Position numbers and translations under genes: made by a program. DNA of 13,851 nucleotides from an uncultured Pseudomonadota bacterium (lineage in GTDB: Bacteria; Pseudomonadota; Gammaproteobacteria; Burkholderiales; SG8-39): NCBI GenBank assembly GCA_903864555.1, contig CAIPGJ010000041.1, forward strand, positions 1 to 13,851, given 5' to 3'. Shown piece by piece: positions 1 through 7,487 of the stretch; position 1 is the first letter of the stretch; the number at the start of each line of letters is the position of its first letter. Under the pieces are notes generated by a model, which saw nothing but the letters and a program-made list of their open reading frames with translations, searched no databases and was not told where the DNA came from.

Positions 1-505
1 GGACGGCCGCGTGCCCGATCCCGACAAGGAAAAGGATCCGGTGCGCCGCGAAGGCATGGAACGCGCGCTGGTGTACATGGGTCTTGAGCCCAACACGCCG
101 ATGACAAGCATCAAGATTGACAAGGTATTCATAGGTTCGTGCACCAATTCGCGCATCGAGGATCTTCGCGAGGCCGCGTTGGTGGTGCGTGGCAAGCGCA
201 AGGCGACGAACGTCAAGGTGGCTCTGGTCGTTCCCGGCTCGGGGCTGGTCAAGCGCCAGGCCGAGCAGGAAGGCCTGGACAAGATTTTCAAGGATGCCGG
301 TTTCGAATGGCGCGAGCCGGGTTGCTCGATGTGCCTGGCCATGAACGCCGACCGGCTGGAGCCGGGCGAGCGTTGCGCCTCGACGTCCAACCGCAATTTC
401 GAAGGCCGGCAGGGCGCCGGCGGACGCACGCACCTGGTGAGTCCGGCCATGGCTGCGGCGGCTGCCATCGCCGGTCATTTCGTCGATGTTCGTCAGTGGA
501 GATAG
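1..505 (+). CDS. leuC: 3-isopropylmalate dehydratase large subunit, C-terminal part (5' end outside window)
   Basis: LeuC and LeuD together form isopropylmalate isomerase, the [4Fe-4S] aconitase-family enzyme that converts 2-isopropylmalate to 3-isopropylmalate in leucine synthesis. About 167 codons are present, read in frame from base 2 to the TAG at 503-505, roughly the last third of a protein usually near 470 residues. The cluster-binding cysteines are visible: one in GSCTNSR (codon about 140-142) and two in GCSMCLAMN (codons 323-325 and 332-334). The spacing of about 61 residues between the first and second fits the family. The GTG at base 11 is internal, not the start. The end of the frame (HFVDVRQW) is typical of LeuC. 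The next gene starts 8 nt downstream, so they are probably co-transcribed. The identification is firm; only the missing 5' end limits it. Confidence 0.97.
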   Translation, partial: DGRVPDPDKEKDPVRREGMERALVYMGLEPNTPMTSIKIDKVFIGSCTNSRIEDLREAALVVRGKRKATNVKVALVVPGSGLVKRQAEQEGLDKIFKDAGFEWREPGCSMCLAMNADRLEPGERCASTSNRNFEGRQGAGGRTHLVSPAMAAAAAIAGHFVDVRQWR

Positions 506-513
506 GAAGCCCC

Positions 514-642
514 ATGAAACCCCTTCAATGGATCTTGATCACGCTGCTCGCAGCGCTGCTGGCCGGCTGCAATACCGTGTCCGGACTGGGCAAGGACATC
601 AAGCAGGGCGGTGAAGCCCTGGAACGGGCCGGGAAGAAATAG
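514..642 (+). CDS. Entericidin-like small lipoprotein between leuC and leuD
   Basis: This 42-residue protein starts at ATG 514, with AGGA about 6 nt upstream. It has a short lysine-containing N terminus, a hydrophobic signal segment (residues 4-17) and a lipobox L-A-G-C with the lipidated cysteine at residue 19. The mature part would be only 24 residues. Its pattern CNT-x2-G-x-G-KDI-x2-GG-x-A matches the EcnA/EcnB entericidin family, small lipoproteins first described in E. coli as an antidote/toxin pair linked to stationary-phase lysis. Only one member is present here, so a toxin-antidote pair cannot be inferred. The TAG stop shares its G with the GTG start of leuD (TAGTG), which implies translational coupling. 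It probably sits in the outer or inner membrane as a lipid-anchored peptide; its role is unknown. Family assignment is fairly sure, function is not. Confidence 0.85.
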   Translation: MKPLQWILITLLAALLAGCNTVSGLGKDIKQGGEALERAGKK

Positions 643-1280
643 TGGAAAAGTTCACCGTACACAAGGGACTGGCGGTGCCGCTCGACCGCGCCAATGTCGA
701 CACCGATGCCATCATCCCGAAGCAGTTCCTGAAATCGATCAAGCGCTCGGGCTTCGGCCCCAACCTGTTCGACGCCTGGCGCTACCTGGACACGGGCGAG
801 CCCGGCAAGCCCAACGAGGGGCGTCCGCTGAACCCGGATTTCGTGCTCAACAAGCCCTTGTACCGCGGTGCCTCGGTCCTGCTGGCGCGCGAGAACTTCG
901 GCTGCGGCAGTTCCCGCGAGCATGCGCCCTGGGCGCTGGCCGACTTCGGCTTTCGCGCCATCATTGCGCCATCCTATGCCGATATTTTCTTCAATAACTG
1001 CTTCCAGAATGGCCTGCTGCCCATCGTGCTCAAGGCCTCCGAAGTGGATCGCCTGTTCAACGATGTCGCGGTGACTCCGGGCTTCCAGCTGGTCATCGAC
1101 CTGGGCGAACAGGTGGTGAGTTATGCCGATGGCAGCACGCGGTTTTCATTCGAGGTCAATGCCTTTCGCAAGTACTGCCTGCTCAATGGTCTGGACGACA
1201 TCGGGCTGACGCTGCGGCATGCCGACGAGATCCGGGCCTTCGAGGACCGGCGCAAGCTCGAGCAGCCCTGGCTGTTCTGA
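642..1280 (+). CDS. leuD: 3-isopropylmalate dehydratase small subunit
   Basis: LeuD is the swivel-domain subunit that completes the LeuCD isopropylmalate isomerase. The 212-residue length is normal for the bacterial family. It opens with MEKFTVHKG and the characteristic [13 protein letters not shown] region, followed by [14 protein letters not shown] at residues 86-99, the aconitase small-subunit signature. The start is GTG at 642, overlapping by one base the TAG of the upstream lipoprotein gene; GGGAAG just before it can act as the ribosome binding site. The coupling suggests ribosomes finishing the lipoprotein re-initiate here, which could keep LeuD in step with LeuC despite the inserted gene. 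An 88-nt spacer separates it from leuB. Confidence 0.97.
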   Translation: MEKFTVHKGLAVPLDRANVDTDAIIPKQFLKSIKRSGFGPNLFDAWRYLDTGEPGKPNEGRPLNPDFVLNKPLYRGASVLLARENFGCGSSREHAPWALADFGFRAIIAPSYADIFFNNCFQNGLLPIVLKASEVDRLFNDVAVTPGFQLVIDLGEQVVSYADGSTRFSFEVNAFRKYCLLNGLDDIGLTLRHADEIRAFEDRRKLEQPWLF

Positions 1281-1331
1281 TGGCAGGCGCGCAGCGGCGC
1301 CTTGCGAGCCCCATCCCTTCCGATCATTCCC

Positions 1332-1349
1332 CGCCCGCTCAGCCGGGCG
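1332..1349 (+). other. Intercistronic GC hairpin between leuD and leuB
   Basis: A perfect 6-bp stem, CGCCCG (1332-1337) with CGGGCG (1344-1349), encloses a 6-nt loop. Only CTTTG follows, so a strong intrinsic terminator is unlikely. It lies 7 nt before the AGGTG ribosome binding site of leuB (1356-1360). It could stabilise an mRNA end or cause partial termination. A hairpin this short can arise by chance in GC-rich DNA. Confidence 0.3.
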
Positions 1350-1368
1350 CTTTGCAGGTGACATCCTC

Positions 1369-2430
1369 ATGAAGATAGCGGTATTGCCCGGTGACGGCAT
1401 CGGCCCGGAAATCGTTTCCGAGGCGGTGAAGGTTCTGAAGGCGCTCGAGCTCAAGCTGGAGTTCGAGGAACAGCCGGTTGGCGGCGCAGCCTACGATGTC
1501 TCCGGCGAGCCGTTGCCCGCCGCCACACTGGACCTGGCCAAGGCGGCCGACGCCATCCTGTTCGGTTCGGTGGGCGGACCGAAGTACGACACGCTGCCGC
1601 GGCCCAAGCGTCCGGAGCAGGCCATCCTTGGATTGCGCAAGGAACTGGGCCTGTTTGCCAACCTGCGGCCGGCGGTGGTCTATCCGGAACTGGCGGATGC
1701 TTCCAGCATCAAGCCGGAAGTGGTGGCGGGGCTGGACATCCTGATCCTGCGCGAACTCACCGGCGACATCTATTTCGGCCAGCCGCGCGGCATCCGCACC
1801 AATGCGCAGGGAGATCGCGAGGGTTTCGACACCATGCACTACAGCGAGCCGGAGATCCGCCGCATCGCCCACAGCGGTTTCAAGGCGGCGATGAAGCGCG
1901 GTCGCAAGCTGTGTTCCGTGGACAAGGCCAATGTGCTGGAGACCTCGCAGTTCTGGCGCGACATCGTCACCGAGGTGGCGAAGGAGTATCCGCAGGTCGA
2001 GCTGTCGCACATGTATGTGGACAACGCCGCCATGCAGCTCATCCGCAATCCCAAGCAATTCGATGTCATCGTCACCGGCAATCTGTTCGGCGACATCCTG
2101 TCCGACGAGGCGTCCATGCTCACCGGTTCCATCGGCATGCTGCCTTCGGCCTCGCTCGATGTGAACAACAAGGGCCTGTACGAGCCCATCCACGGCTCGG
2201 CGCCAGACATCGCCGGCCAGGGCGTGGCCAATCCCCTGGCCACCATCCTCTCGGCCGCCATGATGCTGCGCTACAGCCTCAACCTGGATGCCGCCGCGGT
2301 GCGCATCGAGGCGGCGGTCAAGAAGGTGCTGGCCCAGGGCCTGCGCACGCCGGACATCCATCAGGCCGGCACGCGCAAGGTGGGCACCCGCGAGATGGGC
2401 GAGGCGGTGCTGGCGGCACTCCGGTCCTGA
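1369..2430 (+). CDS. leuB: 3-isopropylmalate dehydrogenase
   Basis: LeuB oxidises and decarboxylates 3-isopropylmalate with NAD+ to 2-oxoisocaproate, the last pathway-specific dehydrogenase step to leucine. The chosen ATG at 1369 gives 353 residues, beginning [16 protein letters not shown], as expected for the family, with AGGTG at 1356-1360. An upstream in-frame start at 1219 would add 50 non-homologous residues and overlap leuD, so it is rejected. The catalytic tyrosine lies in TGDIYFG (Y135), the catalytic lysine in DKANVL (K186), and metal-binding aspartates in VDNAAMQL (D218) and FGDILSDE. The cofactor-side motif GSAPDIAG is also present. It completes the leuCDB set on one strand. Confidence 0.97.
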   Translation: MKIAVLPGDGIGPEIVSEAVKVLKALELKLEFEEQPVGGAAYDVSGEPLPAATLDLAKAADAILFGSVGGPKYDTLPRPKRPEQAILGLRKELGLFANLRPAVVYPELADASSIKPEVVAGLDILILRELTGDIYFGQPRGIRTNAQGDREGFDTMHYSEPEIRRIAHSGFKAAMKRGRKLCSVDKANVLETSQFWRDIVTEVAKEYPQVELSHMYVDNAAMQLIRNPKQFDVIVTGNLFGDILSDEASMLTGSIGMLPSASLDVNNKGLYEPIHGSAPDIAGQGVANPLATILSAAMMLRYSLNLDAAAVRIEAAVKKVLAQGLRTPDIHQAGTRKVGTREMGEAVLAALRS

Positions 2431-2448
2431 GGGACGCGGGCGCCGGCG

Positions 2449-2498
2449 ATATCCGCAAAAAGGGTAAACTTGCGGCAATGCACAAAATGCGCTGAAAC
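2449..2498 (+). promoter_or_regulatory. A/T-richer leader before asd with an inverted repeat
   Basis: In the 86-nt gap between leuB and asd, CCGCAA (2453-2458) and TTGCGG (2470-2475) form a 6-bp inverted repeat with an 11-nt loop. The loop contains GTAAAC (2463-2468) and most of a -10-like TAAACT. I find no convincing -35 hexamer at the right distance, so a separate asd promoter is possible but not shown. It may equally be an operator or a weak RNA hairpin. The asd ribosome binding site AAGGACAGG follows at 2506-2514. Confidence 0.3.
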
Positions 2499-2516
2499 GG
2501 GCGCCAAGGACAGGTC

Positions 2517-3629
2517 ATGAAAAGGGTTGGACTGGTTGGCTGGCGTGGAATGGTGGGGTCGGTGCTGATGCAGCGCATGCAGGAGGAGCGCGATTTCGCC
2601 CTGATCGAACCGGTGTTCTTTTCCACCTCGCAAGTGGGGGCCATGGGCCCTTTCATCGGCAAGGAAAGCGCGCCGCTCAAGGACGCCAACAGCGTCGATG
2701 ACCTGCGCGCCATGGACGTGGTGATCTCCTGCCAGGGCGGCGATTACACCAATGACGTCTTCCCGCGGCTGCGTGCCGCCGGCTGGAAGGGGTACTGGAT
2801 CGATGCCGCCAGCGCGCTGCGCATGAACGACGACGCGGTGATCGTGCTGGACCCCATCAATGGCCAGCTCATCCAGGACGCGCTGTCCAGAGGCACAAAG
2901 AATTTCATCGGCGGCAATTGCACCGTCAGCCTGATGCTGATGGCCCTGCACGGCTTGTTCCGTGAGGGACTCATCGAGTGGGTGAGTGCCATGACCTACC
3001 AGGCCGCCTCCGGCGCCGGTGCCGAGAACATGCGTGAACTGGTCAAGCAGATGGGACACACCCATGCGGCGGTCAAGACGCTGCTGGACGACCCGGCCTC
3101 GGCCATCCTCGACATCGACCGGGGCGTGGCGGCCGCGTTGCGCTCCCCCGAACTGCCGAGCACGCACTTTGGCGGGCCGCTCGCTGGCAGCCTTCTACCC
3201 TGGATCGACAAGGACCTTGGAAACGGTCAGAGCAAGGAAGAATGGAAGGGGCAGGCCGAAGGCAACAAGATCCTGGCGACGACAAAGACCATCCCGATCG
3301 ACGGGCTTTGCGTGCGTATTGGTGCCATGCGCTGCCATAGTCAGGCGCTCACCATCAAACTGACCAAAGATGTGCCTCTGGACGAGATCCACGGCATGCT
3401 GGCCGGCGCCAATGACTGGGTCAAGGTGATTCCGAACCAGCGTGAGGCCAGCCTGGCCGAGTTGACACCGGCCAAGGTGACCGGGACGCTGTCGGTACCC
3501 GTCGGACGTATGCGCAAACTCACCATGGGGGGGGAGTACCTCAGTGCATTCACGGTGGGCGACCAACTGCTGTGGGGCGCTGCAGAGCCGCTGCGTCGCA
3601 TGTTGCGGATCGTTCTGGAGGCCAGCTGA
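2517..3629 (+). CDS. asd: Aspartate-semialdehyde dehydrogenase
   Basis: Asd reduces aspartyl phosphate with NADPH to aspartate semialdehyde, the branch point to lysine/diaminopimelate, threonine and methionine. The protein has 370 residues, close to the E. coli-type enzyme (about 367). It begins [15 protein letters not shown], an NADP-binding Rossmann start. The catalytic nucleophile is C135 in GGNCTVSLM and the general base is H274 in [11 protein letters not shown], both at the same numbers as in E. coli. The C terminus ([22 protein letters not shown]) is typical. The ATG at 2517 is preceded by AAGGACAGG. A run of eight G (3527-3534) lies in the coding part near the C terminus. Placement between leuB and fimV matches Pseudomonas. 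Confidence 0.97.
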   Translation: MKRVGLVGWRGMVGSVLMQRMQEERDFALIEPVFFSTSQVGAMGPFIGKESAPLKDANSVDDLRAMDVVISCQGGDYTNDVFPRLRAAGWKGYWIDAASALRMNDDAVIVLDPINGQLIQDALSRGTKNFIGGNCTVSLMLMALHGLFREGLIEWVSAMTYQAASGAGAENMRELVKQMGHTHAAVKTLLDDPASAILDIDRGVAAALRSPELPSTHFGGPLAGSLLPWIDKDLGNGQSKEEWKGQAEGNKILATTKTIPIDGLCVRIGAMRCHSQALTIKLTKDVPLDEIHGMLAGANDWVKVIPNQREASLAELTPAKVTGTLSVPVGRMRKLTMGGEYLSAFTVGDQLLWGAAEPLRRMLRIVLEAS

Positions 3630-3841
3630 CCAGTCTCTCTCGGTATCATTTTCTGCCGGTTTTTTACCACGTGTCGGAGTGACGACATAGTGTGCTGAAT
3701 GCGGTTTTTCAGGTGGTGCAAGCGATAAATTCACATAAAAAAAGATCAACTTAACGCTGTTTGCGAAACGCAGCCTAAGCTTGCATGGCTAACCTCATGA
3801 TGGTATGTTTCTTTCCTTGGCTAGAACTGCAGGGTGGCATA
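3630..3841 (+). promoter_or_regulatory. fimV upstream region, longest gene-free stretch, with candidate promoter
   Basis: This 212-nt gap is clearly A/T-richer than its surroundings, notably at 3724-3755 with a run of seven A. A candidate sigma-70 promoter is TTGCAT (3781-3786), a 17-nt spacer and TATGTT (3804-3809), which would start transcription about 30 nt before the fimV GTG. The -10 matches 4 of 6 and the -35 matches 3 of 6 consensus bases, so it is only a candidate. Upstream is an inverted repeat TGTCG (3672-3676) / CGACA (3683-3687) with a 6-nt loop, a possible protein-binding site. No clear terminator follows asd. Confidence 0.35.
3831..3837 (+). promoter_or_regulatory. Ribosome binding site that fixes the fimV start at GTG 3842
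   Basis: AGGGTGG lies 4 to 7 nt before GTG 3842. The in-frame ATG codons further upstream (3785, 3797, 3800) have no comparable site, and using them would put a non-signal-like sequence ahead of the signal peptide. Confidence 0.6.
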
Positions 3842-6571
3842 GTGGGAAAGATTGCCCTTAAATCTGTAGCAAGTGCGGCCGCGTTGGCCTTATCCCTGGT
3901 ACTTTCGTCTTCCGCAGCCTACGCCGCCGGATTGGGACGCCTCAATGTGTTCAGTGCCCTGGGGGAGCCCCTCAAGGCCGAGATCGAAATCCTCGCCCTG
4001 CAGCCGTCCGAAGTTGATTCCCTTGCAGCGCGTCTGGCTTCCAACGTGGCCTACAAGCAGGCCAATATCGACCTCAATGGCGCCCTGCTGGGGGTCAAGT
4101 TCGCCGTAGAGCGCCGCTCTTCCGGCCAGTACGTGATATCCCTGACTTCCGCGCAGGCGATGAACGAGCCGTTCATCGACATGCTGGTGGAACTCAGCTG
4201 GGCAACTGGCAGGCTGGTGCGCGAATACACCTTCGTGCTCGATCCCCCTGAATATCGCGGTCCGGCCGCCATCAGCGTACCGGCCATAGAGCCCACTGGC
4301 GTGGCCCAGCCGTTCTCGGCGGTTTCGCCCCCGCCCAAGGCGGAAGCCCCGGCTTCGGCACCCGCTGCGACGGCTCCGGCCCCAGTACCAGCCGCCAAAC
4401 CAGTTGCCAAACCGGCCGCTCCGGCTGCCGCTGCGCCAGTCCCGGCCAAGGAAGCCGCCAAGTCGGCCGGCACCTATACGGTCAAGCGGGGGGACACTCT
4501 GGCGAGGATCGCCCAGCAGAATCGTGCCGAAGGCGTCAGCCTGCAGCAAATGCTGGTGTCTCTCTACAAGGGCAATCCGGATGCCTTTGATGGCGAAAAC
4601 ATGAACCGGTTGCGGGCCGGTCGCATTCTCAACCTGCCTGACCGTGAAGCCGCGGCAGTCACCACCGAGGCCGATGCAACGCGCATGGTCAACGCCCAGC
4701 GCAATGACTATGCAAAGTACCGCAGCAGCCTGGGTGCTGCGGTTGCCGCCGCACCGGCACGTGAAGAAGGCGGACGCCAGGCCGCTGGCAAGATCAGCGC
4801 GCCGGAGCAGGACAAGCCGGCTGCCAAGGAAGCCGCCAAGGATCAGTTGCGACTGTCGCGTCCGGAAGAGGGCAAGGCCGGGGGCAAGGGCGGAGCGGCA
4901 GCCAGCAAGGATGACATGGTCGCCAAGGAGCGGGCGCTCAAGGAAGCCAACGAACGCATCGCCCTGCTGGAAAAGAATATCGCTGCAATGAAGAGTCAGT
5001 CGGGAGCCCAGCTTCAGCAGCAGGCTGCCAAGGGTGATGCGGCCAAGGCTGCGTCGAAGCCGGAGGCAGCCAAGCCCGAGCCGATCAAGCCGGAAGCACC
5101 CAAGCCCGCTGCATCCAAGGCCGAGGCACCGAAGCCGGAAGCCGCGAAGCCCGAGGCCGCCAAGCCTGCAGCCGAAGAGGCCAAGCCCGTGGCACCTGTG
5201 CCGGAGGCGCCCAAGGCGCCGGATGCACCCAAGGCCGCCCCCAAGCCTGTTGCGCCGCCGCCCCCGCCGCCGGCCCCGGCCAGCTTCGTTGATGAATTGC
5301 TGGAAGACCCGATGCAGATGGGCCTGATCGGCCTGGTTGGGGCATTGCTCGGTGGATACGCCTTCTACGCGGTGCGCCGCAAGCGCAAGGCCGCTGCTTC
5401 GAGCAGCATCGCCGCAACCGAACCGACATTTGGCAGTTCCGTTTTGGCTGCACCCGGTGGCGCCAGCATCGACACCGATGCCGGTGACCCTTTCATCGAT
5501 AGTGGCTCCGCCGATGCTGTTCCGGCAGAGTCCGAGGAAATCGATGCGGTGGCCGAGGCCGATGTCTACATGGCTTATGGACGCGATGCGCAAGCCGAGG
5601 AAATTCTCAAGGACGCCCTCGGCAAGACACCCGAGCGCCATGCCATCCGTCTGAAACTGCTGGAACTCTACGCCCACCGCAAGGACTCTGCCTCGTTCGA
5701 GGCGACGGCACGGGACCTTCAGTCGGCTACCGGCGGCGAAGGTGCCGACTGGGAAAAGGCCGTGGCGCTGGGGCAGACCCTTGATCCGGATAATGCGCTG
5801 TACAGCGCCGGCTCACCCGCTGGCCATGACCAGACAGTGATCCTGTCTGCCGATGATGTAGCCATGGCCACGGCGCCCGATTTGGTGCTGGACGATACAC
5901 CTGCAGATACGCCGGCGGCTGGGGCGGCCCCGGACATCGATTTCGATCTTGACCTGGGTGCACCGGCTACTGATGCTGCCCCGGGACCTGCTGTCGAGCA
6001 GCCGGCGACCTCCAACATCGATTTCGATCTTGATCTGGGCGCGCCGGCGACCGATTCTGCGCCGGCGCTGGCTGCCGATGAGCAGCCAGCATCCGGCATC
6101 GATTTCGATTTGGACCTGGGCAGTGACCAGACTGCTGTTCAGCCTGAAGTCCTTCCCGAGATGCCAGCCGCTGCCGATGCGGGCGACGCCCTCTCCATCG
6201 ACTTCGAGTTGCCGGGAATGACGATGACAGACGCGCCCGTAGCAGTGCCCGTCATCGAGGCGCCGGCTGCCGAAGACGGTCTGCTCTCCATCGATTTCGA
6301 CCTTGGACTACCCGAGACATCAGCCGTCGAAGAGCAGCAGGCTCCCGCGCTTGATCTGTCCGGCATCAGCCTTGATCTGGATTCGCCGGGTGGCTCCGAC
6401 GGCAGTCAGAGTGCGCAGTGGCAGGAGGTGGCGACCAAGCTCGATCTCGCCAAGGCCTACCAGGACATGGGTGACAAGGATGGTGCCCGTGAACTGCTCA
6501 ACGAAGTTGTGACAGAAGGCGACGCCACCCAGCAGGATCAGGCCCGCACCATGCTTGATGCCCTCGGCTAG
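3842..6571 (+). CDS. fimV: FimV/HubP-family polar hub and type IV pilus assembly protein
   Basis: FimV is a peptidoglycan-binding inner-membrane protein. In Pseudomonas and Vibrio (HubP) it organises the cell pole and supports type IV pili and twitching. From GTG 3842 it has 909 residues. In order: signal peptide (1-28, AYA/AG cleavage), FimV N-terminal domain beginning GLGRLNVFSALGEPL (about 29-135), Ala/Pro linker, LysM domain (about 211-266, YTVKRGDTL), coiled coil (about 362-400), Lys-Pro-Glu-Ala pentad repeats (406-445), one transmembrane helix (about 493-511) followed by RRKRK, a TPR-like segment (about 565-630), acidic IDFDLDLG repeats (699-760) and the conserved FimV C-terminal motif (about 857-909, KLDLAKAYQDMGD). 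The LysM side is periplasmic and the acidic C-terminal half cytoplasmic. A strong terminator follows. No pilus genes are in view. Confidence 0.95.
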   Translation: MGKIALKSVASAAALALSLVLSSSAAYAAGLGRLNVFSALGEPLKAEIEILALQPSEVDSLAARLASNVAYKQANIDLNGALLGVKFAVERRSSGQYVISLTSAQAMNEPFIDMLVELSWATGRLVREYTFVLDPPEYRGPAAISVPAIEPTGVAQPFSAVSPPPKAEAPASAPAATAPAPVPAAKPVAKPAAPAAAAPVPAKEAAKSAGTYTVKRGDTLARIAQQNRAEGVSLQQMLVSLYKGNPDAFDGENMNRLRAGRILNLPDREAAAVTTEADATRMVNAQRNDYAKYRSSLGAAVAAAPAREEGGRQAAGKISAPEQDKPAAKEAAKDQLRLSRPEEGKAGGKGGAAASKDDMVAKERALKEANERIALLEKNIAAMKSQSGAQLQQQAAKGDAAKAASKPEAAKPEPIKPEAPKPAASKAEAPKPEAAKPEAAKPAAEEAKPVAPVPEAPKAPDAPKAAPKPVAPPPPPPAPASFVDELLEDPMQMGLIGLVGALLGGYAFYAVRRKRKAAASSSIAATEPTFGSSVLAAPGGASIDTDAGDPFIDSGSADAVPAESEEIDAVAEADVYMAYGRDAQAEEILKDALGKTPERHAIRLKLLELYAHRKDSASFEATARDLQSATGGEGADWEKAVALGQTLDPDNALYSAGSPAGHDQTVILSADDVAMATAPDLVLDDTPADTPAAGAAPDIDFDLDLGAPATDAAPGPAVEQPATSNIDFDLDLGAPATDSAPALAADEQPASGIDFDLDLGSDQTAVQPEVLPEMPAAADAGDALSIDFELPGMTMTDAPVAVPVIEAPAAEDGLLSIDFDLGLPETSAVEEQQAPALDLSGISLDLDSPGGSDGSQSAQWQEVATKLDLAKAYQDMGDKDGARELLNEVVTEGDATQQDQARTMLDALG
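5057..5176 (+). repeat. 15-bp pentapeptide repeats in the fimV periplasmic linker
   Basis: Eight consecutive five-residue units follow the pattern K-(P/A)-(E/A)-x-x (KPEAA, KPEPI, KPEAP, KPAAS, KAEAP, KPEAA, KPEAA, KPAAE), FimV residues 406-445. They form a charged, extended, low-complexity spacer between the LysM/coiled-coil region and the membrane helix. Such linkers usually span the periplasm; length probably varies between strains. Confidence 0.8.
5936..6121 (+). repeat. 81-bp tandem repeats in the fimV cytoplasmic region
   Basis: Starts of the motif IDFDLDLG fall at 5936, 6017 and 6098, exactly 81 bp (27 residues) apart, giving two full units and the start of a third. Nucleotides as well as residues are conserved between units (for example ATCGATTTCGATCTTGA at the start of the first two), suggesting recent duplication. 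Degenerate copies follow at about 6197 (SIDFEL) and 6290 (SIDFDLGL). Confidence 0.85.
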
Positions 6572-6588
6572 TCTTTTCGTGTTCCCGC

Positions 6589-6623
6589 AAAAAGAATCGG
6601 CGCCGCGGGCGCCGATTCTTTTT
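6589..6623 (+). terminator. Strong intrinsic terminator after fimV
   Basis: A perfect 16-bp stem, AAAAAGAATCGGCGCC (6589-6604) with its complement (6608-6623), closes on a GCG loop and ends in TTCTTTTT. It starts 17 nt after the fimV stop. The A tract on the left arm means it could also act on the opposite strand. An outer repeat, CCCGCAA (6584-6590) and TTGCGGG (6628-6634), could extend the structure. Confidence 0.9.
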
Positions 6624-6689
6624 GTAGTTGCGGGCCCTGCAATCCTGTTCACGGCGCCCGGGGCGCCCATGGCAAGCTGACAATCACCT

Positions 6690-7487
6690 ATGCGCACCGC
6701 CATCGGACTTTCCTACGACGGCAGCCGTTTCGGGGGCTGGCAGTCGCAGCCATCGGGCAACACCATCCAGGACTGCCTGGAGGCCGCCATTGCAGCAATT
6801 GCCGGAGAGCCGGTGCGCATTACCGGCGCCGGCCGCACCGATGCAGGCGTGCATGCCCTGGCGCAAGTGGCGCATTTCGATTTTTCGGGAGCGCGGCCGG
6901 CCTCGGCCTGGGTGCGTGGCGTCAATTCCGGATTACCCCCGCAGATCGCCGTGCAGTGGGCGGTTCCGGTCGGGGATGGATTCAATGCGCGGTTTTCGGC
7001 CTTTGAGCGCAGTTACCGTTATGTCCTGTACAACCGCCCGGAGCGTCCCGGTCTGGGGGCCGGCTATGTCGGCTGGTTCCACCATGAGCTCGACGTGGCG
7101 CGCATGCACGAAGCGGCGCAATGTCTGGTCGGTGAGCATGATTTTTCGGCCTTTCGCTCCTCCCAATGCCAGGCCAAGTCTCCGGTCAAGCAGATCAAGC
7201 AAGTCACGGTGACGCGCAAGGGGCCCTACGTGCAGTTCGACTTCCGGGCCAATGCCTTCCTGCACCACATGGTCCGCAACATCGTTGGTTGCCTCGTCTA
7301 TATCGGCAAGGGTAAGCATGCTCCGGGCTGGATGGGCGAACTCCTGCAGGGTAGGGACCGCACGCTGGCCGCGCCGACCTTCGCCGCCGCCGGGCTCTAC
7401 CTTTCGCGCATTCGTTACGAGCCGCATTGGCACCTGCCGGATTTCATCCGTATGATGCCCTTTGACCCCGATTGCCTGGCACCATGA
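6690..7487 (+). CDS. truA: tRNA pseudouridine(38-40) synthase
   Basis: TruA isomerises uridines 38, 39 and 40 in the anticodon arm of many tRNAs. The protein has 265 residues, normal for the family. It starts MRTAIGLSYDGSRFGGWQ and carries the catalytic aspartate in GAGRTDAGVHA at residue 51. The C-terminal FLHHMVRNIVG signature is also present. No clear ribosome binding site precedes ATG 6690, and I see no convincing promoter in the 66 nt between the terminator and the start. Expression may depend on terminator read-through or on a promoter inside fimV. Its TGA overlaps the trpF ATG (ATGA, 4 nt), so trpF translation is probably coupled. Confidence 0.97.
   Translation: MRTAIGLSYDGSRFGGWQSQPSGNTIQDCLEAAIAAIAGEPVRITGAGRTDAGVHALAQVAHFDFSGARPASAWVRGVNSGLPPQIAVQWAVPVGDGFNARFSAFERSYRYVLYNRPERPGLGAGYVGWFHHELDVARMHEAAQCLVGEHDFSAFRSSQCQAKSPVKQIKQVTVTRKGPYVQFDFRANAFLHHMVRNIVGCLVYIGKGKHAPGWMGELLQGRDRTLAAPTFAAAGLYLSRIRYEPHWHLPDFIRMMPFDPDCLAP

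Noticed and set aside
139..642. 167-residue + strand frame across the leuC end that includes the lipoprotein
   Set aside because: The upstream part is an out-of-frame reading of leuC; the ATG at 514 with its ribosome binding site gives a clean signal peptide and lipobox.
1219..1368. 50-residue N-terminal extension of leuB
   Set aside because: Overlaps leuD and lacks homology-like features; ATG 1369 has a ribosome binding site and the family N terminus.
3760..3779. GCTGTTTGCGAAACGCAGC-like palindrome before fimV considered as a terminator for asd
   Set aside because: The stem is interrupted, has no T tract and is over 130 nt past the asd stop.
3890..5677. 595-residue minus-strand open frame opposite fimV
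   Set aside because: Gly/Leu/Arg/Cys-rich low-complexity translation of the Ala/Pro/Lys repeats of fimV; no family features.
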